Assembly (NCBI RefSeq): GCF_900142985.1
Contig: NZ_LT670849.1
Span: 2,604,001 to 2,668,000, forward strand
DNA length: 64,000 nucleotides
From: Bradyrhizobium erythrophlei
Lineage (GTDB): Bacteria > Pseudomonadota > Alphaproteobacteria > Rhizobiales > Xanthobacteraceae
Reading direction: 5' to 3'
The stretch's first letter is position 1; every line of letters begins with the position of its first letter. Under the pieces are notes generated by a model. The model saw only the letters and a program-made list of their open reading frames with translations. It was not told where the DNA came from and did not search any database. A program made the position numbers and the translations under genes. Shown one piece after another: positions 54,458-62,876 of the stretch.

Positions 54458-55495
54458 ATGTTCGAAAACAAGAAGTTCGACGTTGAACACGCATTGAATC
54501 TGTACGCCGATAGCTTTTCCCTTTTTCCGGCACCGGCAATCTATGACGAAGAAGCACTCAAGCCGCTTAAGTCGGTCATTGAGCGGTGCCACATCTATCT
54601 CATCGGCACCGTGCCGAAAGTCGACTTCGTGGGCGCCAGGCAATCCAATCGAACCCTGTTCGTTTCAATGGAAGTGCTCAGCAAGGCTTATGAGATCAGC
54701 TGGCCTCTGCCTGATGGCATTGAGCTGAAGCACGAAGACGGCCTTTGGTATCTTCTTGACCAGCAAGGAAAGCGAAGCTTTGTGACTGAAGACGCGATGT
54801 TCCAACAGTTGGCGCTGACTTATGACTGCTTGAAGTTTGACGTCCAGTACATCGGGCAAGCATATGGCTCGGACGGCTCTCGCAACGCCTTAGATCGCCT
54901 CCGAAAGCACGAGACGCTGCAAAAGATCTCCTTGCAGGGCGTTCCGGAAGGATACCGTCTCGAATTGATTTTGCTCGAAGTGGTGCCCGCGACACGGGTC
55001 GTAACCGTTTTTAACCCGAAGGCCGAAGACAAAACACAGGGGAGAGAACGGATCAAAGCGGGGCTAGATAAGCTTTTCGGTACCGACGAGAAGGAGCGGG
55101 TAAGCCTCTTCGAAGCGGCATTCATTCGCTACTTCAGGCCCCCCTTCAACGAGAAATTCAAAGATAGCTTTCCGTCAACGAACATGAAAGTGCTCAAAGA
55201 TTGCTACGCCAAAGACTTTTCAGCGGTGGTGGCCGAAATTGGCTTCGACGAACTACCGTTCAAGCTTTGCTCCGGTCACGTTGAAGCCAAGGATCATCAT
55301 ATAGCCAGCTTTAATTTGAGCACCGCGGAAGAACGGGCGGTCTTTTTCTCACCGGCCGAAAAATCCGTAGTAGATCTAGCGAAGCTGGCGGATGCAATGT
55401 CAAATCTTACGGTCGGCGAATCTGTCGACCTCTCGAGATTGCTGCGAGAGAGATGGAAAATTCCTATCTCGGCTGAGAGTAAGAAACAGTCCTGA
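54458..55495 (+). CDS. GIY-YIG-like nuclease-domain protein
   Basis: ATG 54458 gives 345 residues. The central ~100 residues show VQYIGQAYGSDGSRNALDRL (YIG and an Arg in the expected spacing) and FEAAFIRYFRPPFNEKFKDS (Glu and Asn as in the GIY-YIG fold), with a long insertion between. The N-terminal 130 and C-terminal 80 residues are not recognised. It may be a DNA-cutting defense protein. The GIY part is degenerate (VQYIG), so activity is uncertain. Confidence 0.55.
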   Translation: MFENKKFDVEHALNLYADSFSLFPAPAIYDEEALKPLKSVIERCHIYLIGTVPKVDFVGARQSNRTLFVSMEVLSKAYEISWPLPDGIELKHEDGLWYLLDQQGKRSFVTEDAMFQQLALTYDCLKFDVQYIGQAYGSDGSRNALDRLRKHETLQKISLQGVPEGYRLELILLEVVPATRVVTVFNPKAEDKTQGRERIKAGLDKLFGTDEKERVSLFEAAFIRYFRPPFNEKFKDSFPSTNMKVLKDCYAKDFSAVVAEIGFDELPFKLCSGHVEAKDHHIASFNLSTAEERAVFFSPAEKSVVDLAKLADAMSNLTVGESVDLSRLLRERWKIPISAESKKQS

Positions 55496-55606
55496 GCCCA
55501 CGACCCTGCTGCCGTAATAGAGCGGCTAGCTAAGGTCGGCGCAAAAGAAAGCGATTTTGGATAGAAAAATGATCTATCGCAAAAGGAATTTTCCCGCCGG
55601 AAAGAA

Positions 55607-56383
55607 ATGCAGATGGCTGATGAAATCGTATTAGCCTTTCATTTTGACACTCCGCCTCCAGCGGACGGTTTCGGTGACGTTTTTGTTGCGTTGGCACGGG
55701 ACTATAACGAAGCGACCGAAGGTCGGGTTCTGGTTATCAAGAGTATTCAGAGCGGATCGATCATCGTTGCGCTGACGGATGCCGCATTAGCTGCAGCTCC
55801 TTACGCCGCTGGGGCGCTCGTCGTTATCGGAGCTGCCAATGCTGTGGCGACTTTTGCAAAAAACCTAAAAGAATGGTTTGGGCGCGCCAAATCTGATGAA
55901 GGCAGAAAACGCCTATATCGAAGAGGCAAGAAGGCACCAGGGCAGCGCTCCGTGGAAGCTATCATCACGGTCGCGGCGAAGAACGGACTAGGTGCGCGCG
56001 TGAAATACACATCTCCGAAGGGTGAGGTAATCGAGGCCGAATTGACGCCGGCTCAAGCTGTCCAAGCAGTCGAGATGTCGGCCACACGGCCAACGAAGTT
56101 AGCTGAGATCGAGGCGAAACAACGCCGAGCCCTCGCAAGACCCGATGTCATGGCCGCATTAGAAAAGTTACGCGACGCTGGCAATGCCAACCTTTCGCCG
56201 GTACAGATCGAAAGCCTCATCGATATCATTGTTGCCGCTCTCGAGCTGGCAGGGGCCGAATATGCGCTGCCATCAATTGCCGCTCATCTTGAGATGCACG
56301 GCATGCATGAATTTGCGAAGGCGGTTCGGAAGCATATAAAGAGACCGGGCGGTACACTCGCGCCACCGATTACGACAAGGTAG
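55607..56383 (+). CDS. Protein of unknown function with a central hydrophobic helix
   Basis: The product has 258 residues. The N-terminal ~55 form an alpha/beta region ending in a strand pair (GRVLVIKSIQSGSIIVALTD), followed by an Ala-rich hydrophobic helix (AALAAAPYAAGALVVIGAAN, about 60-85), a charged linker and a helical C-terminal part (PVQIESLIDIIVAALELAGA). The strand-then-helix pattern recalls adaptor domains of conflict systems, but that is not a firm match. No partner is coded in the same transcript. Confidence 0.55.
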   Translation: MQMADEIVLAFHFDTPPPADGFGDVFVALARDYNEATEGRVLVIKSIQSGSIIVALTDAALAAAPYAAGALVVIGAANAVATFAKNLKEWFGRAKSDEGRKRLYRRGKKAPGQRSVEAIITVAAKNGLGARVKYTSPKGEVIEAELTPAQAVQAVEMSATRPTKLAEIEAKQRRALARPDVMAALEKLRDAGNANLSPVQIESLIDIIVAALELAGAEYALPSIAAHLEMHGMHEFAKAVRKHIKRPGGTLAPPITTR

Positions 56384-56483
56384 GCCCAGCAAAGTCCGCT
56401 TTCATCGCTCCCATGTCGGGAACGGCGTTTCGGGCAAAGGGTCGGCTGCGGTTCAAGAGGTAAGCTGACGCCATCCGATCCGC

Positions 56484-57269
56484 TCAAAATCGCTTAAATC
56501 GTCGGCGAGGCCATCCTCCACCGGGTATTCCTGGAAACCGTGGAGCCGCGCGTGTCCCCCTAATCCATTGAGTCAAACCGTCCAGATACTCTTGAACGGC
56601 GATCAATCGAGGACGACTTGGAGCTACTTGCAGAAATTGCTCACGCGACATTCCAACAACCACAGCACTTCCCTCCGCACGCCCCGGAAGGAGACACCAA
56701 AGCCCGTCTCTGAACGGATCTGGTGCTCGGCTTTCATCTAAGCCCCGGAAATCAAAAATGACCGGTATCGAGCTTTCAAGCCACATCGTGGGAAAGCATT
56801 GATCAGGGAAAGTGAGGAGAAAATATCCGTTGATAGGCGTGCGCCTGAAATCATCCTTCCCCTTGTTAAACCGTGGATAGTCCCGCTGCAGGCGGGTGCC
56901 ATCAACAATCCAAATCATATTTCCGTAAAAGCGCTCGCGTTTAGTCCGTTCGAGCGGGTCGAGATGCGAATGCTGAAACTCAATCACGAGGCCATGTGGG
57001 GTACGAACGTCAGCAATGTGCTTTTCGCCGGATTGCCCATCGTACTGGATAATTTCCTGCCAATCGGCCGGAAATTTGTTCTTCCATGCGCGGTGCCATT
57101 CGGTTTCCTTTTCGGCCCAGGAATCGCAATCTCGAACTCCCCGGTGCGCCCAATGCGAGACTCTGTGCGCGCCACACTTGGCAATAACCTCGCCATTGCA
57201 ATTGGGGCACATCCCCCTCCCGCCGGGGTGGGCTTCAACACGTTGAGCATTTACGAGCGCAAACTTCAT
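56484..57269 (-). CDS. CoiA-like competence/nuclease protein
   Basis: ATG 57269 (MKFALVNAQRVEAHPG) gives 261 residues. A CPNC zinc finger and SHWAHRG precede TEWHRAWKNKFPADWQEI, the KHIADVRTPHGLVIEFQHSH stretch and MIWIVDGTRLQRD. The pattern of a zinc finger followed by D-V...E-F-Q-H is that of CoiA-like proteins with a PD-(D/E)XK fold, thought to act on incoming DNA. The gene is convergent with the 55607-56383 gene. It is the last gene before the tRNA fragment. Confidence 0.75.
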   Translation of the reverse strand: MKFALVNAQRVEAHPGGRGMCPNCNGEVIAKCGAHRVSHWAHRGVRDCDSWAEKETEWHRAWKNKFPADWQEIIQYDGQSGEKHIADVRTPHGLVIEFQHSHLDPLERTKRERFYGNMIWIVDGTRLQRDYPRFNKGKDDFRRTPINGYFLLTFPDQCFPTMWLESSIPVIFDFRGLDESRAPDPFRDGLWCLLPGRAEGSAVVVGMSREQFLQVAPSRPRLIAVQEYLDGLTQWIRGTRAAPRFPGIPGGGWPRRRFKRF

Positions 57270-57487
57270 GCTGCATGGCCCCCGCATCAGGACGGGAAGA
57301 AATAGCTTGAGCTTTGCCAAACCGTGTACGCCGGCAACATGATTGAGAACGCAACGCTGCTCGGTGAAACAGGTCGAAAGTTAATAGACTGGATTGGTCA
57401 CTCGCAACTTGGCGGGCGCCGAGACGATTAGCGGTGGCCATTCGTCGGCGACATTTGGTTGCGGGGTTCAAAGTTGCCAAAATACAA

Positions 57488-57520
57488 AAGCCCTCGAAAT
57501 CGTGACGATTTCAGTGGCTT
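57488..57520 (-). terminator. Hairpin downstream of the tRNA fragment
   Basis: AAGCC and GGCTT plus GAAATCG-TGA-CGATTTC form a two-part stem that, read leftwards, is followed by GGGCTTTTGTATTTT. It lies 10 bases beyond the CCA end of the tRNA fragment, as a native tRNA terminator would. Confidence 0.6.
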
Positions 57521-57529
57521 ATGTTTCTT

Positions 57530-57570
57530 TGGTTGCAGGGATAGGATTTGAACCTATGACCTTCAGCTTA
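57530..57570 (-). other. 3' half of an initiator-tRNA-like gene, probable attachment site
   Basis: Read on the minus strand, TATAAGCTGAAGGTCATAGG leads into TTCAAATCC and CCTGCAACCA. This matches the variable loop, T arm (ATAGG/CCTAT) and acceptor end of bacterial tRNA-fMet. The bases upstream of the anticodon loop cannot pair, and no 5' acceptor strand follows, so it is not a full tRNA. Integrases commonly cross over in the anticodon loop and leave such a 3' half. Confidence 0.6.
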
Positions 57571-57815
57571 TAATGCACTTAGTTGGTTGAGGGAGAGGGA
57601 TCCAAAATGGCTCGTTCGGAATCCGTTGTTACATCAAGTAAATCGGAGACCAGACTTCGTACTGCGGTACAAAGGCCTTGGAGAAAAATCTATTCTCCAG
57701 GCCCTATCGAGAGCATCTGATGCTGTCCGCCACATTCTCTGGGGCGAAAACCCAGGCAAAACTCGTGGGGTTTTTGCGGTTTTCCCGGCATTTGGTACGG
57801 CGAGCTTGTTTTTGG

Positions 57816-57905
57816 TGGCGGAGAGAGTGGGATTCGAACCCACGGTACGGTTTCCCGCACACACGCTTTCCAAGCGTGCGCCTTAAGCCACTCGGCCATC
57901 TCTCC
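57816..57905 (-). tRNA. tRNA-Ser (GGA)
   Basis: The 90-base gene starts GGAGAGATGGCCGAGTGG and ends TCTCTCCGCCA, so CCA is encoded. The acceptor, anticodon (ACGCTTGGAAAGCGT, anticodon GGA) and T arms pair, and a long variable arm is present, as in type II serine tRNAs. It reads TCC/TCT codons. Confidence 0.95.
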
Positions 57906-58095
57906 GAAGAGGCTTCTCTTGAAGGGGCGCGCGGACTTTTGCAAGTGACCGCGAATGGCTTCGGAGCAATTTCCACAAGATATTGATATTGCTATATAAT
58001 TTGTATAGCCGGCATTTCGGCTCCATCCATCTGAACCTAAAACCGCCGACGTCAGGCTGTTAGGTCGTAAGGCATGAATGACGGAGAAGCGCGAC

Positions 58096-58425
58096 ATGGC
58101 CGCCTACAAGGCAACGATGGTTCTGGTTATCCTGTCGGCTGCGGCTTGGGCAGTGCCGGCGCAGGCTCAGCAACGCTGTCATCGCGAAGGCACCGATGTG
58201 ACTTGCGACGACGGGCATCGCGGCGTCTGGTCGGGCGATGCCATCATCTGGGCCGACGGCACCCAATCACGTTCGTCGCCGCACCCGAGTGTCATCATCG
58301 GCAACAAGTCATCTGTGCGCGTGGGACCTGGCGTTTTCGTCGGTCAGGGCAAAGGCATGGTGCCGCTCGAGGACCCGAGCAAAGCGCGCTGCGTCACCCT
58401 CGACGAGGTACCTTACTGCAATTGA
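58096..58425 (+). CDS. Small secreted protein of unknown function
   Basis: ATG 58096 gives 109 residues. MAAYKATMVLVILSAAAWAV with AQAQ is a signal peptide. The mature part has three or four Cys (QRCHREGTDVTCDDGHRG, KARCVTLDEVPYCN). Such proteins are common in rhizobia with no known role. An ATG at 58078 is an alternative start. It is convergent with otsA. Confidence 0.65.
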   Translation: MAAYKATMVLVILSAAAWAVPAQAQQRCHREGTDVTCDDGHRGVWSGDAIIWADGTQSRSSPHPSVIIGNKSSVRVGPGVFVGQGKGMVPLEDPSKARCVTLDEVPYCN

Positions 58426-58458
58426 GACGTGACCGCCGCCTGATCCGCCTGTCAACGA

Positions 58459-59904
58459 TCACGCATTGACGGAACGGAGCGGCCGCAAGTTCGGCGACCT
58501 CACGACCGGCTGCGTCAACGCTTCTCCTTCGGAGCGCGCCTGTTGCAACGCCTCGACGAAACTGGAGAACCATTGCTGGATCGAACGGCGCTCGAGCTTT
58601 GCCATCATCGCCTCCCAGCGCATCCGCCGCTCGAGCAGCGGCATCGAGAGCGCGGTCGCAATGGTCCGTGCCATGCAATCGATATCGTGCGGATTGACCA
58701 GCAAAGCCGTATCGAGTTCGTTGGCCGCGCCCGCAAACTTCGACAGCACGAGAACGCCGGGATCATCCGGATTCTGCGCGGCGACGTATTCCTTCGCCAC
58801 CAGATTCATCCCGTCATGCAGCGGCGTCACGACGCCAACCTGGGCGGTGCGATAGAAGCCGGCGAGCACCGTCTGGCTGAAGCCCTTGTTGAGATAGCGG
58901 ATCGGCGTCCAGTCGACCTCGCCATGAAGGCCGTTGACGTCGCTCACGAGTTTCGCAAGCTCGTTTTGCAGATTGCCGTAAGCTTCGATCGCGCCGCGCG
59001 AAGGCGTTGCGATCTGCAACAGCGACACGGTGCGCGCCAGCGACGGGTGCGCCGTCCACATGCGGTCGAACGCCTTGATGCGGTTGACGAGCCCCTTGGA
59101 ATAATCGAGCCGGTCGACGCCGATCGCAAGCTTCTCGCCATTCAGGCTGCGGCGCAGGCGCGATACGTCGGGATGCGATACCGCCTTTGCTGCCTGACGG
59201 GTAAATTTTTCGACATCGATACCGATCGGAAACACCGCAATGCGGGTCGTTCCGTGCTGTGACATCACCACGCCGTCCTCAACCATGAGGTCGAGGGTGG
59301 ACGAGAGATAGTTGGAGAAATTTTCGCAATCGTCCTCGGTCTGGAAGCCGATGAGGTCATAGGCCAGCATGGCTTCAACCAGTTCGCGATGATGCGGAAC
59401 GCCTTCGATGACATCCCGCGGAGCCCACGGCGTATGCAGGAAGAAGCCGATCGGCTGGTTGACGCCGAGGTCGCGCAATTCCGCGCCCAGCGCCAGAAAA
59501 TGATAATCCTGAATCCAGAACGTGGTGTCAGGTTTACGGAACCGCAGCAGTGCCCGCGCCATGAACGCGTTGACTTCGCGGTACGAGAGATAATCGCCCT
59601 GCGACACGCGGATCAGATCGGCGCGCGAATGCAGCGCCGGCCACAAAGCCGAGTTGGCAAAGCCCTCGTAATAGCCGCCATAGTGCGCCGCCGGCAGATC
59701 GAGCATCGCGAGCGCGCCTGCGCCGAGCGCCTCGACTTCAGCAAAAGGTTCCTTCTGCACGCCATCGCGAACGCGGCCGCTGGAACCGACCCAAATCGCG
59801 CCTGATTTTTCCACAATCGGGAGCAATGCGGCCGCCAAACCGCCGGTAATCGGCTCGTTGGCGTTGCCGCGCGTAATGCGATTTGAGACGACGACGAGGC
59901 TCAC
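58459..59904 (-). CDS. otsA: Trehalose-6-phosphate synthase
   Basis: The 481-residue product is a complete GT20 enzyme: MSLVVVSNRI, TGGLAAALLPIV (glucosyl donor loop), YLSYREVNAFMARALLRF, WIQDYHFLALGAELR, GFFLHTPWAPRDVIEG, GVDRLDYSKGLVNRIKAFDR and TPLHDGMNLVAKEYVA. It joins UDP-glucose and glucose-6-phosphate to trehalose-6-phosphate in the cytoplasm for osmotic and desiccation protection. otsB lies 177 nt upstream in the same direction, so the two may be co-transcribed. Confidence 0.95.
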   Translation of the reverse strand: MSLVVVSNRITRGNANEPITGGLAAALLPIVEKSGAIWVGSSGRVRDGVQKEPFAEVEALGAGALAMLDLPAAHYGGYYEGFANSALWPALHSRADLIRVSQGDYLSYREVNAFMARALLRFRKPDTTFWIQDYHFLALGAELRDLGVNQPIGFFLHTPWAPRDVIEGVPHHRELVEAMLAYDLIGFQTEDDCENFSNYLSSTLDLMVEDGVVMSQHGTTRIAVFPIGIDVEKFTRQAAKAVSHPDVSRLRRSLNGEKLAIGVDRLDYSKGLVNRIKAFDRMWTAHPSLARTVSLLQIATPSRGAIEAYGNLQNELAKLVSDVNGLHGEVDWTPIRYLNKGFSQTVLAGFYRTAQVGVVTPLHDGMNLVAKEYVAAQNPDDPGVLVLSKFAGAANELDTALLVNPHDIDCMARTIATALSMPLLERRMRWEAMMAKLERRSIQQWFSSFVEALQQARSEGEALTQPVVRSPNLRPLRSVNA

Positions 59905-60081
59905 CGGGTTCCCCTCCTGATGCTTCGCTCGCGTGTTAACAACCGTTCATCAATATGGTTCCTGGTCACTTTTCCTATGAATTGAAACCGAATTCAGGCG
60001 ATGCAGCGTCCGGATTCGGCGGGCCTGCGTCAAAATTCGTTCACGCCCGATTAAGCGCTCTAAACGACATATTCCATCGAT

Positions 60082-60918
60082 TCACGACGCCGCCGAAGCC
60101 TTGCCGTAATTGACGAGGCGCAGGAGCCAGGCCCTGACATGGCTCGGCTCATCGAATTGACCGGCCACGCCCTGCGCGTGTCGGCCAACCGAAAAAGCAA
60201 TCCCGCCGAGACCGGGCATTGCTGCGAACACCGATTCATCGGTGACGTCGTCGCCGATGAAAACCGGACGGCGGCCCAGGAACGGCTCGTGACTCATCAA
60301 CTCTCGTACGCCAGTCGCCTTGTCGAAACCTGACGGCTTGATTTCGCAGACGCATTTTCCGGGCAAAACCTCGATCGGCGCATTCGGCAGATCGGCCCTG
60401 ATCAACGACACCGCCTCGTAGATCGCTTTCTCCGCATGCGGCGCTAAACGATAATGCAGCGCGAGCGAGTAGCCTTTGTCTTCCAGCAGAATGCCGGGGC
60501 TCAACCGCGCAATCGCCGCAAGGCGGCGTTTCAATTCCTGATCCATCGGCGGCGCGTGGGTGGCAACGGCTTCGCTGCCGATCGAAAGCCGCATTTCGGC
60601 GCCGTGCCCGCCAATCGCCGGAAACCGCTCCGGTGCGAAGATCAGGTCGATGTCGTTGAGCGAACGCCCGCTGACCAGCGCGAGCGCGCCGTTCGTCCGC
60701 TCGTGCAAGGTACGCAGCGTCGCCGCCAGTCCCGGTGGGACCCACACCTCGCGCGGCGTCCGCGCGAGGTCGAGGAGCGTGCCATCGATATCGAGCAGGA
60801 TGGCGCACGCGTCGAGACACTTCGCAAGCTTTTCCGCAATCAGGTCCAGCGAAGCGCCCTCCACCGGCCAGGCTTCTTCGCGCGCAGGGATCACACGGCT
60901 TGCGAGACTTTCAATCAT
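60082..60918 (-). CDS. otsB: Trehalose-6-phosphate phosphatase
   Basis: The 278-residue product is a HAD-superfamily phosphatase: CAILLDIDGTLLDLA (nucleophile DxDGT), LALVSGRSLNDIDL, IGGHGAEMRLSIG, CVCEIKPSGFDKATGVRELM and FIGDDVTDESVFAAMPG (metal Asp). It removes the phosphate made by OtsA to give trehalose. It starts 5 nt after the MFS transporter stop, indicating one transcript: MFS, otsB, then otsA. Confidence 0.93.
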   Translation of the reverse strand: MIESLASRVIPAREEAWPVEGASLDLIAEKLAKCLDACAILLDIDGTLLDLARTPREVWVPPGLAATLRTLHERTNGALALVSGRSLNDIDLIFAPERFPAIGGHGAEMRLSIGSEAVATHAPPMDQELKRRLAAIARLSPGILLEDKGYSLALHYRLAPHAEKAIYEAVSLIRADLPNAPIEVLPGKCVCEIKPSGFDKATGVRELMSHEPFLGRRPVFIGDDVTDESVFAAMPGLGGIAFSVGRHAQGVAGQFDEPSHVRAWLLRLVNYGKASAAS

Positions 60919-60923
60919 CGAGA

Positions 60924-62450
60924 TTACTCCACGGACGCCAGCGGCTGCGCGACCGATTCCAACGAACGCCGTTCGGCCGCCACCGCATAGCGCCAGCCGA
61001 CGGCGGCGGCGATCAGCATCAAGACGGAGCCAAGCAAATAACCCGCAAAGACGCTGCTGCGCGAGCCGGTATCGATCAGCGCCCCCAACAGGATAGGGCC
61101 GGCGACGCCGCCAATCGCGGTGCCGATCGCATAGAACAAGGCAATGGCCAAGGCACGCACCTCCAGTGGAAAATTCTCACTCACGGTAAGATAGGCAGCA
61201 CTTGCGGCAGGAGAAGCAAAGAAGAAGATCACCATCCATGCGACGGTCTGGGTCTTGGCGCTCAATGCTCCGATCTCGAACAGGTAGCCCGAGAGCGCGA
61301 GCAGGATACCGGAAACGCCATAGGTCAGCGCGATCATCGGACGGCGCCCGAGCGTGTCGAACAAGCGGCCGAGCACCAGGGGGCCCAAGAAATTGCCGGC
61401 CGCGAATGGAAGGATATACCAGCCAACCTGATCGGCCGGTATCCCGTAAAAGTCGCTCAATACCAGCGCGAAGGTAAAAAAGATCGCGTTGTAGAAAAAC
61501 GCTTGGGCGATCATCAGCACCAGCCCAACCAGCGAGCGGTCGCGATAGACCTTGAACAGCGTATGCGCGACCTCCGATAGCGGGGTGTAGTCGCGCATGC
61601 GTAGCCGCAACTTTGGCCGGGCAAGCGAAGGCGCGTCTTCGGCAGCAGCCGGCCGTTCCTGGGTGTGTCCGGTGACGGAATGCTCGATGTCGCGCATGAT
61701 GGCATTGGCTTGATCCGGACGGCGGTGAATGATCAGCCAGCGCGGGCTTTCCGGAATCCAGATCCGCATCACGAACACGACCAGGCCGAGACAGGCGCCG
61801 GTGAGATAAGCGAGCCGCCAGCCGAGATCGACGTCGATCCAGTTGGGATCGAGCAACACGATGGCGCTGATGGCGCCGAGCGCGGCGCCGAGCCAGAAGC
61901 TGCCGTTGATGATCAGGTCGGTCCATCCGCGATAGCGCGAAGGTATCAACTCCTGGATCGTGGAATTGATGGCGGTGTATTCGCCGCCGATACCCGCGCC
62001 GGTCAGGAAGCGAAACAGCGCATAACTCGCAACGCTCCACGACAGCGCGGTGGCCGCGGTTGCGGCGAGATACGTCGCAAGCGTGATGAAGAACAACTTC
62101 TTGCGGCCGATGCGATCGGTCAACCAGCCGAAGCCGAAGGCGCCGATCACCGCGCCGGCCAGATAAGCGCTGTTGGCGAGGCCGACCTCGAAGTTCGAAA
62201 AATGCAGCACCGGGCTTTGCTTCAACGCGCCCGACAGCGCGCCCGCCAGCGTGACCTCGAGCCCATCGAGAACCCAGGTGATCCCGAGTGCCAGGACGAC
62301 GCGGGTATGAAAGCCGCTCCACCGCAAGGCATCGAGGCGGAAGGGGATGCTGGTCTCGACGATGTCACGATCAAAGGTTTGGCCACGATCGACGGCAGCC
62401 GCAGGTTCGCGTGCAACATCCAGATCGCCCTGCCGTCGCTGCAAACCCAT
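60924..62450 (-). CDS. MFS transporter, sugar-porter/aromatic-acid type
   Basis: The 508-residue product has about 12 membrane helices with the MFS signature GWLTDRIGRKKLFF between helices 2 and 3 and a related LGRLFDTLGRRPMIAL in the second half. RWLIIHRRPDQANAIMRDIE fits the loop after helix 6. An N-terminal ~40-residue cytoplasmic part is Asp/Arg-rich. The substrate is not known, and the link to otsBA suggests a sugar or osmolyte. A long inverted repeat lies just upstream of its start (62460-62515). Confidence 0.85.
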   Translation of the reverse strand: MGLQRRQGDLDVAREPAAAVDRGQTFDRDIVETSIPFRLDALRWSGFHTRVVLALGITWVLDGLEVTLAGALSGALKQSPVLHFSNFEVGLANSAYLAGAVIGAFGFGWLTDRIGRKKLFFITLATYLAATAATALSWSVASYALFRFLTGAGIGGEYTAINSTIQELIPSRYRGWTDLIINGSFWLGAALGAISAIVLLDPNWIDVDLGWRLAYLTGACLGLVVFVMRIWIPESPRWLIIHRRPDQANAIMRDIEHSVTGHTQERPAAAEDAPSLARPKLRLRMRDYTPLSEVAHTLFKVYRDRSLVGLVLMIAQAFFYNAIFFTFALVLSDFYGIPADQVGWYILPFAAGNFLGPLVLGRLFDTLGRRPMIALTYGVSGILLALSGYLFEIGALSAKTQTVAWMVIFFFASPAASAAYLTVSENFPLEVRALAIALFYAIGTAIGGVAGPILLGALIDTGSRSSVFAGYLLGSVLMLIAAAVGWRYAVAAERRSLESVAQPLASVE

Positions 62451-62459
62451 CGAGTGCCC

Positions 62460-62515
62460 ACTTTCCGAAGTTCGTGCACCGTCTCAGCACCCACTTTTCA
62501 CGAGCTTCGGAAAGT
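62460..62515. promoter_or_regulatory. 17-bp inverted repeat just upstream of the MFS-otsBA unit
   Basis: ACTTTCCGAAGTTCGTG (62460-62476) and CACGAGCTTCGGAAAGT (62499-62515) pair at 16 of 17 bases with a 22-base loop. In the transcript of the MFS gene this would form a strong hairpin 10 bases before the start codon. On DNA it could be an operator. Confidence 0.5.
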
Positions 62516-62540
62516 CATGGGCACCAGCCAACCTATGATT

Positions 62541-62620
62541 CTAGTACCGCTTTGCTATTTGACGTTCCTGGATCTAGTTCGCCGCTCGTGGTGCAGGAAC
62601 TTCCAAATAGGCGGTACTAG
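62541..62620. repeat. 80-bp palindromic element (MITE- or REP-like)
   Basis: CTAGTACCGC...CTATTTG...TTCCTG at 62541-62570 is repeated inverted as CAGGAAC...CAAATAG...GCGGTACTAG to 62620, with a ~20-base centre. The outer ten bases are perfectly complementary. It lies in the 426-base region between the MFS and chemotaxis genes (62451-62876), which holds no supported larger gene. Confidence 0.55.
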
Positions 62621-62740
62621 CGCTACCAATCAGCGATTGCGGGAAAGCGAAGCTCTCTTCAAGGGCTAGGCGAAGGACCACCAGCTTAACCGTTAACGTC
62701 GCACACCCACCCCGGTTCCATCTGCGCGCGGAGGAAACGC

Positions 62741-62788
62741 ATGGATTTCAAGCCCGTTGACGACGCGTGCGAGGGATTTGTGACATGA
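62741..62788 (+). other. 15-codon open frame with a strong ribosome site
   Basis: GGAGGAAACGC precedes ATG 62741, which reads MDFKPVDDACEGFVT and stops at 62788 with an ATGA overlap to another ATG. It may be the stub of a lost gene or a leader peptide. Confidence 0.25.
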
Positions 62789-62876
62789 CCCGGCAACGCA
62801 AAACGTCCGAGCGACGCTCGCACCGTCAGATCCAGGTGGCGATAGCGGTGCAGACTGCGCCGTCAGTGTTTCGCGA

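Noticed and set aside
57530..57605. Complete second tRNA gene
   Set aside because: The T arm and acceptor 3' strand are good, but the anticodon stem does not pair and no 5' acceptor strand is found.
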